NCBI GenBank assembly: GCA_963787195.1
Contig: CAWBCI010000001.1
Coordinates: forward strand, 1 to 14,359
Source of the DNA: CAWBCI01 sp963787195
Lineage (GTDB): Bacteria > Bacteroidota > Bacteroidia > Bacteroidales > JAGOPY01
Length of the DNA stretch: 14,359 nucleotides
Reading direction: 5' to 3'
Below are positions 14,164 to 14,359 of this stretch, piece by piece (within the stretch, counting starts at the first letter, position 1; each line of letters begins with the position of its first letter). The translations under genes were made by a program, and so were the position numbers. The notes below the pieces were generated by a model. It was given only the letters and a program-made list of their open reading frames with translations, ran no database searches and was not told the DNA's origin.

Positions 14164-14359
14164 ATGGAGAATCCAAAAAAAATTCAGACCGGCAAAGTAC
14201 TCCTGATCTCCTTCGGGCATCTGATGCACGATATCTATTCATCATTCCTGGCGCCGATTTTACCCTTGCTTATAGAACGTTTCGGATTGACCTATTCTAT
14301 GGCCAGTTTACTGGGATTGATGCAACAGCAAGGCACCAAAACGGCTGGCGGCAGGGGAA
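14164..14359 (+). CDS. MFS transporter, N-terminal fragment (fosmidomycin-resistance-like)
   Basis: The frame is open from an ATG at 14164 to the window end (65 codons). KVLLISFGHLMHDIYSSFLAP and ILPLLIERFGLTYSMASLLGL match the first membrane helix and following loop of major facilitator proteins of the fosmidomycin-resistance (Fsr)-like group, which have a conserved H-x2-HD-x-YSSFLAPLLPLL pattern. The start is supported because the first helix begins at residue 11. After LLGLMQ the family normally continues into helix 2 with an xIPSLLNPxIG-like stretch. Here the reading turns to QQGTKTAGGRG, which does not look like a membrane helix, so the last ~35 bases may be unreliable. Substrate unknown; the gene is divergent from the isomerase-like gene. 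Confidence 0.75.
   Translation, partial: MENPKKIQTGKVLLISFGHLMHDIYSSFLAPILPLLIERFGLTYSMASLLGLMQQQGTKTAGGRG

Noticed and set aside
1..14359. Mobile element, CRISPR array, prophage or defence island
   Set aside because: No transposase, integrase, regularly spaced repeats, tRNA-linked attachment site or known defence domain was found; the genes are metabolic and stress functions.

Overview
The window looks like a chromosomal segment of a Bacteroidota bacterium. The signs are several TAnnTTTG (-7) promoter boxes with upstream TTTG, A/T-rich leaders that mostly lack Shine-Dalgarno sequences, moderate GC, and outer-membrane porin, Rrf2, quinol-type NO reductase and DegT proteins of the kind common there. 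No rRNA, tRNA, CRISPR array, insertion sequence or phage gene was recognised.

Layout, left to right: (1) 1-129, 3' end of an unidentified gene (+). (2) 179-1927, a two-gene unit (+): a TauE/SafE-type anion exporter and a phosphate-selective-porin-like outer-membrane protein, 3 bp apart. (3) 2050-2655, an FmdE-family protein with a C-terminal zinc ribbon (+), closed by a clear rho-independent terminator. (4) 2656-3563, a low-GC, gene-poor stretch with a -7-like box, a 10-bp inverted repeat, one 52-residue ORF with a good Shine-Dalgarno and two small dyads. (5) 3564-5148, a DegT/DnrJ-type PLP aminotransferase and an ArfB-like ribosome-rescue hydrolase (+). (6) 5202-8093, an Rrf2 regulator with Fe-S cysteines (-), divergent from a 746-residue quinol-dependent nitric oxide reductase (+). 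The shared intergenic region holds opposed promoters and two adjacent dyads. (7) 8120-12529, a minus-strand operon read gnd, zwf, pgl, tal: the oxidative pentose phosphate pathway plus transaldolase. (8) 12763-13947, an L-fucose/L-arabinose-isomerase-like protein (-). (9) 14164-end, the start of an MFS transporter (+) with a promoter placed so that the mRNA would be almost leaderless.

How the parts work together: the clearest circuit is Rrf2/qNOR, a putative NO-responsive Fe-S repressor controlling one-enzyme NO detoxification or respiration (regulation inferred). The gnd-zwf-pgl-tal operon converts glucose-6-phosphate to ribulose-5-phosphate with reduced cofactor and returns sugars to glycolysis. 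TauE plus porin may move a small anion across both membranes. Most genes are ordinary members of known families. The less explained parts are the NO-reductase control region with a 13-codon overlapping leader ORF, the 2.7-3.5 kb intergenic region, the folded DNA near 14 kb, and the anomalous last ~35 bases.
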